NCBI RefSeq assembly: GCF_028621715.1
Contig: NZ_CP117466.1
Span: 124,001-188,000 of the forward strand
DNA: 64,000 nt
Direction: 5' to 3'
Source of the DNA: Paracoccus marcusii
GTDB taxonomy: Bacteria; Pseudomonadota; Alphaproteobacteria; Rhodobacterales; Rhodobacteraceae
Shown here piece after piece: positions 52,629-63,657 of the stretch. Below the pieces are notes generated by a model. The model was not told where the DNA came from and ran no database searches. It worked only from the letters and a program-made list of their open reading frames with translations. Each line of letters starts with the position of its first letter. Positions within the stretch are counted from its first letter, which is position 1. Both the position numbers and the translations under genes were made by a program.

Positions 52629-54380
52629 ATGGCGACCAAGGCGATGCAGCGTTTCGTCAACGACCCCGACGACATCGTCGACGAGACGGTGGCGGGCTTC
52701 ATCAAGGCGCATCGCGATCTGGTGCGCAAGGACCCGGCCAACCCGCGCGTGGTCCTGTCGCGCTTTGCGCCCCAGGACGGCAAGGTCGGCATCGTGACCG
52801 GCGGCGGGTCGGGGCATGAACCGGCCTTCATCGGCTATGCGGGCCGCAACCTGGTCGATGCCGTGGCCGTCGGAGAGCTGTTCTCATCGCCCACCGCGAA
52901 AAGCTTTGCCGATGCGATCCGGGCCGCCGATGGCGGTGCCGGGGTCGCAGTCCTCTACGGCAACTATGCGGGCGACAACATGAACGTGCGCATGGCCGCG
53001 GGCATGGTGGCCGAGGACGGGATCGAGGTCGCGACCGTGGTGGCCAATGACGACGTCTGTTCCGCCCCTGCATCAGAACGCGCCAAGCGCCGCGGCGTGG
53101 CCGGAGAGATCTTCATGTGGAAGATCGGCGGCGCCAAGGCCGCGCTTGGCGGCACCCTGGCCGAGGTTCGGGCCGCGGCCCAGCAGGCGATCGACGCCTG
53201 CCGGTCGGTGGGCGTGGGCCTTGGCCCCTGCACCCTGCCCGCGGTCGGCCATCCGAACTTCCAGATCGCGCCCGGCACGATGGAGGTCGGCATCGGCCAT
53301 CACGGCGAACCCGGCACGCGGGTCGAGGCGCTGAAGACCGCCGACCAGGTCGCCGACGACATGGTCCGGATCGTGCTGGACGATCACGCCCTGCCCGAGG
53401 GAACAGAGGTCGCGGTGCTGGTCTCGGGCCTGGGCGCGACGCCCGTGAACGAACTCTATGTGCTGTACGACCGGATCGAGGTCGGGCTGGAACGCGCGGG
53501 CCTGCGGGTGCACCGGGCCTTCGTCGGAAACTATTTCACCTCGCTGGAGATGGTGGGGGCCACGCTGACGGTCATGGCGCTGGACGACGACCTGAAGCCC
53601 CTGCTGGACATGGACTGCGCGGCGCCCGGCCTGACCGTCGCTGGCACACGGCCGGCACCGGTGGGCGCCCTGTCGGGCGGTCCGCGCCACCGCGCCGCCG
53701 CTGCGGCCGCCGACACCGCCCCCCGCGCGCCCGAGGCCGCGGGCCATCCCCGCCTGTCCGTCGCGCAATCGGGCGACATCGTGGCCGAACTGGCCGCGGT
53801 GATCGTCGCCAACAAGGCGCACCTGTCCGAGGTGGACGGCCGGATCGGCGACGGCGATCACGGGATCAACATGGCCAAGGGCTTTGGCCGCGCGGCCGAA
53901 CGCCTGTCGGGCCAGCCGCTGGACGGGGCCTTCCTGGTGCTGTCGGACGTGCTGATGTCCGAGATCGGCGGATCGATGGGGCCGCTTTACGGCTTCATGT
54001 TCCGCGACATGGGCCGCACCATCCGCGACCGCGCCGCCATCGACGCGGACGGGTTCCTGACCATGCTGCAGGCGGGGCTGTCCGCCGTCACCGCCACCGG
54101 CGCCGCCAAGGTCGGCGACAAGACCCTGATCGACTGCCTGGACCCGGCCATCGCGGCCTTCGACGCGGCACGACCAGACGGGTTCGCTGCGGCCTTGCGG
54201 GCGATGGCGCGGGCGGCGCAGCAGGGGCGCGACAGCACCGTCGACATGGTCGCCAAGCTGGGCCGCGCGGCGCGGTTGGGCGAACGGTCGCGGGGGGTGC
54301 CCGATGCCGGGGCGACGTCCTGCTGCCTGATCCTGACGACGCTGGCCGACAGCGTGGAACGCCGCCTGTCGCAGCCGTGA
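52629..54380 (+). CDS. Two-domain dihydroxyacetone/erythrulose-type kinase (DhaK-DhaL)
   Basis: A 583-residue ATP-dependent kinase. The N-terminal DhaK domain (about 1-330) has GGGSGHEPAFIGYAG and GIGHHGEPGT with His225, the residue that binds the ketose as a hemiaminal. After an Ala/Pro linker (about 345-375) comes a DhaL ATP-binding domain with the Mg-binding GDGDHG near 406 and GDKTLIDCLDP. Enzymes of this form phosphorylate dihydroxyacetone or D-/L-erythrulose; beside a threitol-type dehydrogenase, erythrulose is most likely. It lies 11 nt after the SDR gene with a GGGGGAC site. Confidence 0.9.
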   Translation: MATKAMQRFVNDPDDIVDETVAGFIKAHRDLVRKDPANPRVVLSRFAPQDGKVGIVTGGGSGHEPAFIGYAGRNLVDAVAVGELFSSPTAKSFADAIRAADGGAGVAVLYGNYAGDNMNVRMAAGMVAEDGIEVATVVANDDVCSAPASERAKRRGVAGEIFMWKIGGAKAALGGTLAEVRAAAQQAIDACRSVGVGLGPCTLPAVGHPNFQIAPGTMEVGIGHHGEPGTRVEALKTADQVADDMVRIVLDDHALPEGTEVAVLVSGLGATPVNELYVLYDRIEVGLERAGLRVHRAFVGNYFTSLEMVGATLTVMALDDDLKPLLDMDCAAPGLTVAGTRPAPVGALSGGPRHRAAAAAADTAPRAPEAAGHPRLSVAQSGDIVAELAAVIVANKAHLSEVDGRIGDGDHGINMAKGFGRAAERLSGQPLDGAFLVLSDVLMSEIGGSMGPLYGFMFRDMGRTIRDRAAIDADGFLTMLQAGLSAVTATGAAKVGDKTLIDCLDPAIAAFDAARPDGFAAALRAMARAAQQGRDSTVDMVAKLGRAARLGERSRGVPDAGATSCCLILTTLADSVERRLSQP

Positions 54381-54437
54381 CGTGCCGTTCCGGGACCGCT
54401 TGCAACCCTGCGGCGGGCCATGCCAATGAGGTCCGAC

Positions 54438-55100
54438 ATGCAGACCTTCTCGCGCCATGATCTGACCGACCTGTTCCGCAGCCTGGCCGAGCGCATGGCC
54501 GCGGAACAATCCTATCTGGCCGAACTGGACGGAGAGATCGGCGATGCCGATCACGGCGTGGCGATGGCCGGGGGCTTTGCCGCCGCGGCGCGCGCCCTGG
54601 GCGAGGCGGGCGGGGCGGACCAGACGCTGGCGCAGGGGCTGACCTTGGCCGCGTCGTCCCTGCACAATGCGGTCGGCGCCACGACCGGCCCGCTTTATGC
54701 CAGTGCCCTGCTGCGCGCCGCCTCGGCGCTTGGCGCCGAGACGCAGGTGCCCCTGTCCCGCCTGCCCGAGGTCATCGTCGCCATGGCCGAGGGGATCGCC
54801 GCCCGCGGCCAAGGCAAGCCCGGCGACAAGACCATGGTCGATGCCTGGGCGCCCGCCGCCCATGCAGCCCGCGCGGGCCTGCAGGCGGGCCAGCCCGCGA
54901 CCGAGGTGCTGGCCGCCGCGGCTCGCGCCGCAGCCGACGGCGCACAGGCGACGCGCGCGATGATGGCCAGCCGCGGCCGCGCCGCCCGCCTTGGACCGCG
55001 CAGCGTGGGCCATCTGGACCCCGGCGCGGTATCTGCCGCGGCGCTGCTGGACAGCCTCGCGCACTGGGCCCGGCGCCGTACGGAGGGGTCGCGCCCATGA
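54438..55100 (+). CDS. Stand-alone DhaL-type kinase subunit
   Basis: A 220-residue DhaL protein: Mg/ATP motif GDADHGVAMAGGF (about 35-47) and GKPGDKTMVDAWAPA. It would need a DhaK partner; the next gene encodes a DhaK domain fused to a regulator and overlaps by 4 nt, so the two likely form a second complete kinase. ATG 54438 has GAGG upstream. ATP-dependent DhaL and PTS-type DhaL differ in nucleotide exchange; no PTS DhaM is nearby, so ATP use is assumed. Confidence 0.88.
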   Translation: MQTFSRHDLTDLFRSLAERMAAEQSYLAELDGEIGDADHGVAMAGGFAAAARALGEAGGADQTLAQGLTLAASSLHNAVGATTGPLYASALLRAASALGAETQVPLSRLPEVIVAMAEGIAARGQGKPGDKTMVDAWAPAAHAARAGLQAGQPATEVLAAAARAAADGAQATRAMMASRGRAARLGPRSVGHLDPGAVSAAALLDSLAHWARRRTEGSRP

Positions 55101-57118
55101 CCACCACCCCCCGCCAGCCCCTGCGCTTTGGCGAGGACCCGCTGCTGTGGGCGTCCTGGCTGTATTACCAGGAGGGCCTGACCCAGGGCGACATCGCAAC
55201 CCAGATGGGCGTGTCCCGCGCCTCGGTGAACGCCTATCTGGCGGATGCGCGCACCCGCGGCATCGTCTCGATCGAGATCGACCCCGAACGGTTCCGCGCG
55301 CTGAGCCTGGCGCAGGCGATGCAGGACCATTTCGGCCTGACCGACTGCCTGGTGATCCCGTCCGAGGGCGGCGACAGCCCGCTGATCGACCGGCTTGGCG
55401 CGGCCGCGGCGCAGGTCCTGTCGCGTCTGGCGCGGTCGGCCGACACCATCGCGGTGACCTGGGGACGGACCGTCCTGTCGATGGCCAGCCGCGTCGACCG
55501 CGCCGGGCTGCAGGACCTGCGCGTGGTGCAGGCGACGGGCGGCACCACCGCCAAGATCCCCTGGACGCCCGAAGCCTGCGCGACGCGGCTGGCGGAATCG
55601 ATGGGCGCGCGGTGCATTCCGATCTCGGCCCCGGCGATCGTGTCGTCGCCCGACATGCGCGCGCTGCTGCTGCGAGAGCCGGTGGTCGCCGAACAGATGG
55701 CTGTGCTTGCGCAGGCCAACCGGATCGTGCTGGGCATTTCCTCGCTGCGGCCGGAAAGCACCATCCACAGCAGCGGCTTTTTCGACGACGTGGCCATGCA
55801 CGCCCATTACCACGCCGCGGTGGGCAGCATCGCGGGGCGGCTGATCGACGCCCAGGGCCAGCCCGTCGACGGTCCGCTGGAGGGGCGGACCATCGGCATC
55901 GACCTGGGCGGCCTGCGGTCCGTGCCCTGCCGGATCGGGGTTGCAGGCGGCATGGACAAGGTCCAGGCGATCCTGGCCGCGCTGCGCGGGAACTACATCA
56001 ACGTGATGGTGACCGATGCCGACACCGCCCGCGCCATCCTGACCTCCGAAGGGCATGACGACACGCCCGCGCGGCGCCGCGACCAGACGCCCCAGCCCCT
56101 GCCCGAACGCCTGCGGGTCAAGAAGTTCATCAACCGCCCCCAGGACGCCGTGAACGAGACGGTGGCGGGCGCGCTGCTGGCGCATGAGGACATGCTGGCC
56201 CCCGTCACCGATGCGCCGCGCGCCCTGCGGGCCACGGGCGCCCCCCGGGCCGGCAAGGTCGGCCTGGTCATCGGCGGCGGGTCGGGGCACGAGCCGGGGT
56301 TCTTCGGCTATGTCGGGCGCGGGCTGGCGGATGCGGTGGCGATCGGCAACGTCTTTGCCGCACCGCCGCCCGACCCGATCCTGGCAGCGACGCTGGCCGC
56401 GGATGGCGGGGCGGGCGTGCTGCACATCTTCGGCAACTTCTCGGGCGATCTGATGAACTTCGAGATGGCGGCCGAGATGGCCGCCGCCCGCGGCGTGCCG
56501 GTGCGCACCATCGTGACTACCGACGACATCGCCTCGGCCCCCGTCGACACGCGGGCGGCGCGGCGCGGGGTGGCGGGCAATGTCTTCGTCTTCAAGGTCG
56601 CGGGGGCCGCCTGCGACCGGATGCTGCCGCTGGAGACCTGCGCGGGGCTGGCGCTGCGCGCCAACCAGCGCTGCTACACGATGGGGATCGCGCTGGAACC
56701 GGGCGCCTCGGTCGACAGCCAGAAGCCCAGCTTTCGCCTTGGCGCCGATGATATGGAGATCGGCGTGGGCGTGCATGGCGAACGCGGCATCGCCCGGGCG
56801 CCCCTGGCCAGCGCGGACGGCGCCGCCGACCTGATCGTGGACCGCATCCTGGACGAGATGCGCCCCGCCGAGGGCGACCGGGTCGCCCTGTTGGTGAATT
56901 CGCTTGGCGGCACGCCCAAGATGGAGCTGTACATCCTGAACCGCCGGCTGCGTGAACGTCTGCGCGCGCGGGGCGTGCAGGTGCATCGCACGCTGATCGG
57001 GCATTACTACACCTCGCTGGACATGGCGGGCGTGTCGATCACGGCGCTGCACCTGGACGAGGAACTGACCGCCCTGATCGACCACCCCTGCCATTCACCG
57101 GCCTGGACCCAGCCCTAG
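55097..57118 (+). CDS. SorC-type transcriptional regulator fused to a DhaK kinase domain
   Basis: A 673-residue two-part protein. Residues 1-60 hold a helix-turn-helix (LTQGDIATQMGVSRASVNAYLA), 65-325 a SorC sugar-binding domain (TIAVTWGRTVLSMASRVD, GIDLGGLRSVPCRIGVAGGM). From about 340 a DhaK domain begins (KKFINRPQDAVNETVAG, GGGSGHEPGFFGYVGRG) and keeps the substrate-binding His560 in GVHGERG. It may sense and phosphorylate the same ketose. The frame is continuous with no frameshift and the linker is short and charged (about 326-340). The same order of domains exists, as I recall, in other alphaproteobacteria. It is coupled to the DhaL gene. Confidence 0.9.
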   Translation: MTTTPRQPLRFGEDPLLWASWLYYQEGLTQGDIATQMGVSRASVNAYLADARTRGIVSIEIDPERFRALSLAQAMQDHFGLTDCLVIPSEGGDSPLIDRLGAAAAQVLSRLARSADTIAVTWGRTVLSMASRVDRAGLQDLRVVQATGGTTAKIPWTPEACATRLAESMGARCIPISAPAIVSSPDMRALLLREPVVAEQMAVLAQANRIVLGISSLRPESTIHSSGFFDDVAMHAHYHAAVGSIAGRLIDAQGQPVDGPLEGRTIGIDLGGLRSVPCRIGVAGGMDKVQAILAALRGNYINVMVTDADTARAILTSEGHDDTPARRRDQTPQPLPERLRVKKFINRPQDAVNETVAGALLAHEDMLAPVTDAPRALRATGAPRAGKVGLVIGGGSGHEPGFFGYVGRGLADAVAIGNVFAAPPPDPILAATLAADGGAGVLHIFGNFSGDLMNFEMAAEMAAARGVPVRTIVTTDDIASAPVDTRAARRGVAGNVFVFKVAGAACDRMLPLETCAGLALRANQRCYTMGIALEPGASVDSQKPSFRLGADDMEIGVGVHGERGIARAPLASADGAADLIVDRILDEMRPAEGDRVALLVNSLGGTPKMELYILNRRLRERLRARGVQVHRTLIGHYYTSLDMAGVSITALHLDEELTALIDHPCHSPAWTQP

Positions 57119-57209
57119 GCGGCCCGTCGCGGCCTGCAACCCAGCCATGCCTTGCCGATCGCCGCGCAAATCGCCATGTTAGCGCCTGACAGACCTGAAA
57201 GGATGACCC

Positions 57210-57869
57210 ATGACCGCCCGCCGTTTCGATGCCGTGATCTTTGATCTGGATGGCACCCTGCTGGCCACCGAACAGATGACCATCGAGACCGGAGAGGCGG
57301 CGCTGGCCCGCATGGGGCGCGTGGCCCCCGATGGGCTGCTGGCATCGCTGGTTGGCATCGACGAGCCGACCTCGCGCGGGATCCTGCGCGACCACCTGGG
57401 CGCGGATTTCGACTTTCCGCACCTAGACCGGATGTGGGCCGAGGCGATGATCGAACGGCGCGACCGCGACGGCATCCCGCTGCGCCCGCATGTCCACACG
57501 CTGCTGGACGCGCTGCGGGCGGCGGGTCTGCCCTTTGCCATCGCGACCTCCAGCACCGGCGATCAGGCGCGCGAAAAGCTGGCGGCGGCAGGGCTGACCG
57601 ACAGCTTCGACATCGTGGTGACGCGCAGCGACGTGCCCAGCCCCAAGCCCGCCCCCGACGTCTATCTGCTGGCGGCCCGCCGGCTTGGGATCGAGCCTGC
57701 CCGCTGCCTGGCCTTCGAGGACAGCGATGTCGGCGCCATCGCCGCACGCGCGGCCGGGATGACGGTCGTGCAGGTGCCCGACATGGTCCCCCTGTCGGGA
57801 GAGAATGCCGACTTTCTGGCGACCGACCTGATCGCGGGCGCCCGGGGCATCGGCCTGCTGGCTGCCTGA
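57210..57869 (+). CDS. HAD-superfamily phosphatase, beta-phosphoglucomutase-like
   Basis: A 219-residue HAD subfamily IA hydrolase. Motif I FDLDGTLL (Asp12, Asp14), motif II IATSST, motif III SPKPAPDVYLLAARRLG and motif IV CLAFEDSDVGAIAA are intact, with an alpha-helical cap between motifs I and II. AAAGGA precedes the ATG. It lies 91 nt after the regulator-kinase gene, on the same strand, and may belong to the polyol operon as a phosphosugar phosphatase; it could equally be independent. Confidence 0.85.
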   Translation: MTARRFDAVIFDLDGTLLATEQMTIETGEAALARMGRVAPDGLLASLVGIDEPTSRGILRDHLGADFDFPHLDRMWAEAMIERRDRDGIPLRPHVHTLLDALRAAGLPFAIATSSTGDQAREKLAAAGLTDSFDIVVTRSDVPSPKPAPDVYLLAARRLGIEPARCLAFEDSDVGAIAARAAGMTVVQVPDMVPLSGENADFLATDLIAGARGIGLLAA

Positions 57870-57924
57870 CCCGGTTGTGGCCCCCGCGGCGCCCCGCTAA
57901 GGTGGCGCTGTGCCCGAGGGATCG

Positions 57925-59709
57925 ATGACCGACACCAAGCCCGCCTACCAGGTTCTGGCCCGGAAATACCGGCCCGAAACGTTCGCCGACCTGGTCGGAC
58001 AGGACGCGATGGTCCGCACGCTGAAAAACGCGTTCGCCGCCGACCGCATCGCGCAGGCCTTCATCATGACGGGCATCCGCGGCACCGGAAAGACGACCAC
58101 CGCGCGCATCATCGCCAAGGGCATGAACTGCATCGGCCCCGACGGCCAGGGCGGCCCCACGACCGAACCCTGCGGCGTGTGCGAGCATTGCGTGGCGATC
58201 GCCGAGGGCCGCCATGTCGACGTGATGGAGATGGATGCCGCGTCCCGCACCGGCGTGGGCGATATCCGCGAGATCATCGAATCGGTGCATTACCGGGCGG
58301 CGTCCGCGCGCTACAAGATCTACATCATCGACGAGGTCCACATGCTGTCGACCAGCGCGTTCAACGCGCTGTTGAAGACGCTGGAGGAGCCGCCCCCGCA
58401 TGTGAAGTTCATCTTTGCCACGACCGAGATCCGCAAGGTGCCGGTGACCGTCCTGTCGCGCTGCCAGCGCTTCGACCTGCGCCGGATCGAGCCCGAGGTG
58501 ATGATCGCCCTGCTGCGCCGGATCGCCGCGACCGAGGGTGCGACGATCACCGACGACGCGCTGGCGCTGATCACCCGCGCCGCAGAGGGATCGGCCCGCG
58601 ACGCAACGAGCCTGCTGGACCAGTCGATCAGCCATGGCGCGGGCGAGACCACAGCAGACCAGGTGCGTGCGATGCTGGGCCTGGCCGACCGCGGCCGCGT
58701 GATCGACCTGTTCGAGATGGTGATGCGCGGCGACGCCGCATCTGCGCTGACCGAACTGCAGTCGCAATATGCCGATGGCGCCGATCCGGTCGCGGTGCTG
58801 CGCGACATGGCCGAGATCGTGCACTGGATTTCCGTCGTCAAGATCACACCGGACGCGCTGGAGGATCCAACGATCTCTCCGGACGAACGGTCGCGGGGCA
58901 AGGACCTGGCCGACCGGCTGCCGATGCGGGTCATGTCGCGGATGTGGCAGCTGCTGCTGAAGGCGCTGGAGGAGGTGTCCGCCGCGCCCAACGCGATGAT
59001 GGCCGCCGAGATGGCGATCATCCGCCTGACCCATGTCGCCGACCTGCCCGACCCCGAGGCGCTGATCCGCCGCGTCCAGCAGGCGCAGACGGCAGGAGAG
59101 TTCGCGCGTGGACCTTCGGTGGCGGGCGCGCCCGCGACCCAAGCCCCGCAGGCGATGCGCCGCGCCCGCCCGGTGCCGGCGGTCCAGGCGCACGGCGCCG
59201 CGGCCCAGGCCCTCGCCGTGACGCCCGAACTGGTCGAGAGCTATCCCGATTTCGCGTCCGTCATCGAGCTGATCACCCGGATGCGCGACATGACGCTGCT
59301 GGTCTTGGTAGAACGCCACGTGTCGCTGGTGCGCTACAGCCCCGGGCGGATCGAGTATCAGCCCCGCGACAACCCGCCCGCCGATCTGGCGCAGCGGCTG
59401 GCCGAACGTCTGCGCGGCTGGACCGCCGGACAGCGATGGGCCGTCACCATCACGAACGAGGACGGCGCCCCCACCATCGCCGAAACCCGCGAGGCGCAGG
59501 CCCGTGCCGACCGCGACCGCGCCCTGGCCCTGCCCATCGTGCAGCAGGTGCTGGCCGCCTTTCCCGGCGCGACCCTGACCGGCATCACCCGCGTCGCCCC
59601 GGAGGCCCAGGTCGCCGACCTGCCCGAGGGTGCGGCCAATCCCCATGACGGAACCGAAGGCCCGGTGGCCGAGGTTGAGGAATGGGACCCCTTCGAGGAT
59701 GAGGACTGA
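57925..59709 (+). CDS. dnaX: DNA polymerase III subunit gamma/tau
   Basis: A 594-residue clamp-loader ATPase. Walker [12 protein letters not shown] near residues 49-59, zinc module CIGP...CGVCEHC, Walker B IIDEVHML, sensor 1 FIFATTE and the SRC motif LSRCQRFD; a tau-type C-terminal region follows and ends with an acidic tail (WDPFEDED). ATG 57925 has GAGGGATCG upstream; the GTG at 57910 lacks one. No A6-A7 slippery run is present, so only the long form is expected. First gene of dnaX-ebfC-recR. Confidence 0.97.
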   Translation: MTDTKPAYQVLARKYRPETFADLVGQDAMVRTLKNAFAADRIAQAFIMTGIRGTGKTTTARIIAKGMNCIGPDGQGGPTTEPCGVCEHCVAIAEGRHVDVMEMDAASRTGVGDIREIIESVHYRAASARYKIYIIDEVHMLSTSAFNALLKTLEEPPPHVKFIFATTEIRKVPVTVLSRCQRFDLRRIEPEVMIALLRRIAATEGATITDDALALITRAAEGSARDATSLLDQSISHGAGETTADQVRAMLGLADRGRVIDLFEMVMRGDAASALTELQSQYADGADPVAVLRDMAEIVHWISVVKITPDALEDPTISPDERSRGKDLADRLPMRVMSRMWQLLLKALEEVSAAPNAMMAAEMAIIRLTHVADLPDPEALIRRVQQAQTAGEFARGPSVAGAPATQAPQAMRRARPVPAVQAHGAAAQALAVTPELVESYPDFASVIELITRMRDMTLLVLVERHVSLVRYSPGRIEYQPRDNPPADLAQRLAERLRGWTAGQRWAVTITNEDGAPTIAETREAQARADRDRALALPIVQQVLAAFPGATLTGITRVAPEAQVADLPEGAANPHDGTEGPVAEVEEWDPFEDED

Positions 59710-59712
59710 ACG

Positions 59713-60057
59713 ATGATCAAGGGATTGGGCGGCTTTGGCGACATGGCCAAGATGATGAAGGCCGCCAAGGACATGCAGGACAAGATGGGCCAGATGCAGG
59801 AGGACATGGCCCGCATCACCGTGACCGGCGAATCCGGCGCGGGCCTGGTGCGCGCGACCTGCACCGCCAAGGGCGAGTTGACCGCGCTGGAGATCGACCC
59901 GTCGATCTTCGTGCCGTCGGAAAAGGAGGTGGTCGAGGACCTGATCCTGGCCGCCATCAAGGACGCCCAACGCGCCGCAGAGGAGAAGATGCAGGCCGAG
60001 ATGTCGCGCATGACCGAAGGCCTGGGCCTGCCCCCCGGCATGAAGCTGCCCTTCTGA
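59713..60057 (+). CDS. ebfC: YbaB/EbfC-family nucleoid-associated protein
   Basis: A 114-residue DNA-binding protein with the typical methionine-rich amphipathic N-terminal helix ([19 protein letters not shown]) and a small dimerisation sheet ([20 protein letters not shown]). It binds DNA as a dimer and is nearly always encoded between dnaX and recR, as here: 3 nt after dnaX and 5 nt before recR. Confidence 0.95.
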   Translation: MIKGLGGFGDMAKMMKAAKDMQDKMGQMQEDMARITVTGESGAGLVRATCTAKGELTALEIDPSIFVPSEKEVVEDLILAAIKDAQRAAEEKMQAEMSRMTEGLGLPPGMKLPF

Positions 60058-60062
60058 GCGGC

Positions 60063-60662
60063 ATGGAGCAGGGCAGCGACGACATCCAGGCGCTGATCGC
60101 GCTGATGGCGCGGCTGCCTGGGCTGGGCCCGCGATCCGCCCGCCGCATCGTGCTGCAGCTGGTGCGCCGGCGCAGCCAGCAGATGGTGCAGCTGTCGCAA
60201 CTGCTGGACCGGGTGGCGCAGAACTCGCGCGAATGCGTGGTCTGCGGCAACATCACCGACCGTGACGAATGCGCGATCTGCACCGATCCGGCCCGCGCGA
60301 CCGGAGAGATCTGCGTGGTTCAGGACGTGGCCGACCTGTGGGCACTGGAACGCGGCCGGGCCTTTCGCGGCCGCTATCACGTGCTGGGCGGCACGCTGTC
60401 GGCGCTGGACGATGTGGGACCGGAGGACCTGGGGATCCCCACCCTTCTGGCGCGCATTGACGACGAAAGCATCACCGAGGTGATCCTGGCGCTGAACGCC
60501 ACCGTCGACGGTCAGACCACCGCGCATTACATCGCCGATGCGCTGGAGGGGTCACTGGTGACGGTGACGGGCCTGGCCCAGGGCGTGCCCATCGGCGGAG
60601 AGCTGGATTACCTCGACGACGGCACCATCACCGCCGCCTTGCGCGCGCGCCGCAGGCTGTAA
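60063..60662 (+). CDS. recR: Recombination mediator RecR
   Basis: A 199-residue protein with an N-terminal helix-hairpin-helix ([18 protein letters not shown]), a four-cysteine zinc finger ([16 protein letters not shown]), a Toprim domain ([17 protein letters not shown]) and a Walker-B-like C-terminus. It acts with RecF/RecO in loading RecA at single-strand gaps. It ends the dnaX operon and is followed by a clear terminator. Confidence 0.97.
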   Translation: MEQGSDDIQALIALMARLPGLGPRSARRIVLQLVRRRSQQMVQLSQLLDRVAQNSRECVVCGNITDRDECAICTDPARATGEICVVQDVADLWALERGRAFRGRYHVLGGTLSALDDVGPEDLGIPTLLARIDDESITEVILALNATVDGQTTAHYIADALEGSLVTVTGLAQGVPIGGELDYLDDGTITAALRARRRL

Positions 60663-60667
60663 CGACA

Positions 60668-60695
60668 AAAGGCCGCGTCGGGGGACGCGGCCTTT
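60668..60695 (+). terminator. Rho-independent terminator of the dnaX-ebfC-recR operon
   Basis: A 12-bp stem (60668-60679 with 60684-60695) with GGGG loop, opening with AAA and closing with TTT, begins 6 bases after the recR stop. The A/T-flanked GC stem can also terminate leftward transcription. Confidence 0.75.
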
Positions 60696-60721
60696 CCATC
60701 GGATCTTGGGCGGACGGGGGT

Positions 60722-60741
60722 CCGGGGGGCTGGCCCCCCGG
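60722..60741 (-). terminator. Hairpin downstream of hsp20
   Basis: A perfect 8-bp GC stem (60722-60729 with 60734-60741) and CTGG loop lie 16 bases after the hsp20 stop. No T-run follows on the minus strand, but with the neighbouring stem at 60668-60695 it separates the two convergent units. Confidence 0.45.
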
Positions 60742-60757
60742 CCGTCGCGGGACGCGA

Positions 60758-61210
60758 TCAGGCGTCCAGCTTGCCGACACGCGCCGGGGTCTTGGCGATC
60801 TCGATCCGGCGCGGCTTCAGCGCCTCGGGGATCTCGCGGACCAGGTCGATATGCAGCATCCCGTCGACATGGCTGGCGCCATCGACGCGGACATGGTCGG
60901 CCAGCGTGAACTTGCGCTCGAACGCACGCGTGGCGATGCCGCGATGCAGGAAGGTCCGGCCCTCGTCCTCGTCCGCCTTACGGGCCGACACGATCACGGC
61001 GCCGTCGCGGACCTCGACGTTCAGGTCGTCGGCGGCAAAGCCGGCTACCGCAATCGAGATGCGATAGGCGTCCTCGCCGGTCTTCTCGATGTTGTAGGGG
61101 GGATAGGTGGTGCTGGCCACGTCGGCGGTCATGGCGCGGTCCATGACGTCGGCCAGACGGTCGAAGCCGACGGAAGCCCGGTACAGCGGGGTCAGGTCGA
61201 AATTACGCAT
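60758..61210 (-). CDS. Hsp20-family small heat-shock protein (IbpA-like)
   Basis: A 150-residue alpha-crystallin chaperone of class A type. N-terminal RNFDLTPLYRASVGFDRLADV, then the alpha-crystallin domain (about 36-130; YNIEKTGEDAYRISIAVAGF, FLHRGIATRAFERKFTLADH, DGMLHIDLVREIPE). It holds unfolding proteins during heat stress. The upstream CTTGAAAC and a structured 90-nt leader point to heat-shock control at both transcription and translation. Confidence 0.94.
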   Translation of the reverse strand: MRNFDLTPLYRASVGFDRLADVMDRAMTADVASTTYPPYNIEKTGEDAYRISIAVAGFAADDLNVEVRDGAVIVSARKADEDEGRTFLHRGIATRAFERKFTLADHVRVDGASHVDGMLHIDLVREIPEALKPRRIEIAKTPARVGKLDA

Positions 61211-61324
61211 GTGTCACATCCTGTTCAAAGCGATGTCAGAGTTGCCCCCCGAAACCGGGCGGGCAGGGAAACCGACGCCGTCATGGCCGCCGGTTTCCTG
61301 AATCTAGATCGCTCGAACCGTGTT

Positions 61325-61329
<5 letters not shown>
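61211..61329 (-). promoter_or_regulatory. Heat-shock promoter candidate and structured 5' leader of hsp20
   Basis: CTTGAAA (61329-61323, minus strand) matches the sigma-32 -35 element and overlaps the glcF stop codon; a GATCTAGA about 12 nt further is a weak -10. The leader from about 61300 holds GGAAACCG (61298-61291), which can pair with CGGTTTCC (61274-61267), while the offset GAAACCGG can instead pair with CCGGTTTC (61258-61251). ACATC (61236-61232) can also pair with GATGT (61220-61216) beside the AGGA ribosome site. An RNA thermometer is plausible. Confidence 0.45.
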
Positions 61330-62619
<1,290 letters not shown>

Positions 62620-62620
<1 letters not shown>

Positions 62621-63657
62621 CAGGCAAGATTTCCAAACAGGCCGCGCGGGTCGAACCGTGCCCGCAGGTCACGCTCCAGCCGGTCGGTCAGGGGGTCGGG
62701 GGCGGGCAGGATGCCCGGCGCGCCGCTGATGCGGCGGGCATGGCCCGAAAAGGTCGGCAGGTCGGGCATCTGCCCGCGCGGCAGGCGGACATGGATCAAT
62801 GCCCCGCCCCAGTCCAGCGACCGGGGTTCCGGCAGGCGCGCCAGCAGGGCCGGCGCCTCGCTTGGCCGACAGGTGATGCGCCAGGTGTCCAGGTCGGGGT
62901 GGTGGCTGGTCCGGCACAGCAGATCCCAGGCCTCCGGGTCGCCCTCCTGCACGGTACCGAAGGCGGACAGGCGCGCGGTCAGGTTCGCCGCGCGTGCCTT
63001 GACCGATGCCGCCAGCCCCTCGACCCGGATCAGCGCGCCGTGGCCGGGCAGCCACGCCGCTCCGGACACGTCGAAGGGGCCGCCAAGCGCGCTGGACAGG
63101 GCCGGCATGGCGGCCGCGGCGTCCAGGTCCGGCAAAGCCAGGGTCGCGGTCACGGGCGGAATGGGGGCCGTGCGAAAGCTGATCTCGGTCAGCGCGCCCA
63201 GGGTGCCGCGGCTGCCGGCCATCAGCTTGACCAGGTCATAGCCGGTGACGTTCTTCATCACCCGCCCGCCATTGCTGACGATCTGGCCCTGCCCGTCCAC
63301 GAAGCGGACGCCGATCATCGCGTCGCGCGCGGCCCCGGCCTGAACCCGGCGCGGGCCGCTGGCATTGGTCGCGGCCACGCCGCCGATGGTCGAGCCGGTC
63401 GTGACCGGGGGTTCGAACCCCAGCATCTGGCCTTCGGCGGCCAAGGTCTGGCGCACTTCCTCCACCGGGGTGCCTGCACGGACGACCAGCGTCAGCGCCT
63501 CGGGTTCGTACAGCGTCACGCCGGTCAGGGCGGTCGTGTCGATCCGGTCCCCCTGCCCCTCACCGGGCCACAGGCGCGTGGCGCCACCGGTCACGGCGAT
63601 CGGGCCACGGGCGTCGCGGATCATCTGGGCCAGCTGGCCCTCGGTCTCAGGCCGCAT
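62620..63657 (-). CDS. glcE: Glycolate oxidase FAD-binding subunit
   Basis: A 345-residue FAD-linked subunit with a PCMH-type FAD domain: IAVTGGATRLWPGEG at the N-terminus, ATNASGPRRVQAGAARDAMI and GRVMKNVTGYDLVKLMAGS. Shorter than GlcD, as is usual. Its start lies 11 nt inside the end of glcD and it abuts glcF. Confidence 0.95.

Noticed and set aside
57925..59709. Programmed frameshift in dnaX giving a separate gamma subunit
   Set aside because: No run of six or more A (or other slippery heptamer with stem) was found within the gene; the longest A run near the start is five.
53073..59970. Long minus-strand open frames (about 700-950 residues) opposite the kinase genes and dnaX
   Set aside because: Antisense shadows of DhaK/DhaL, the regulator fusion and dnaX; no coherent protein features.
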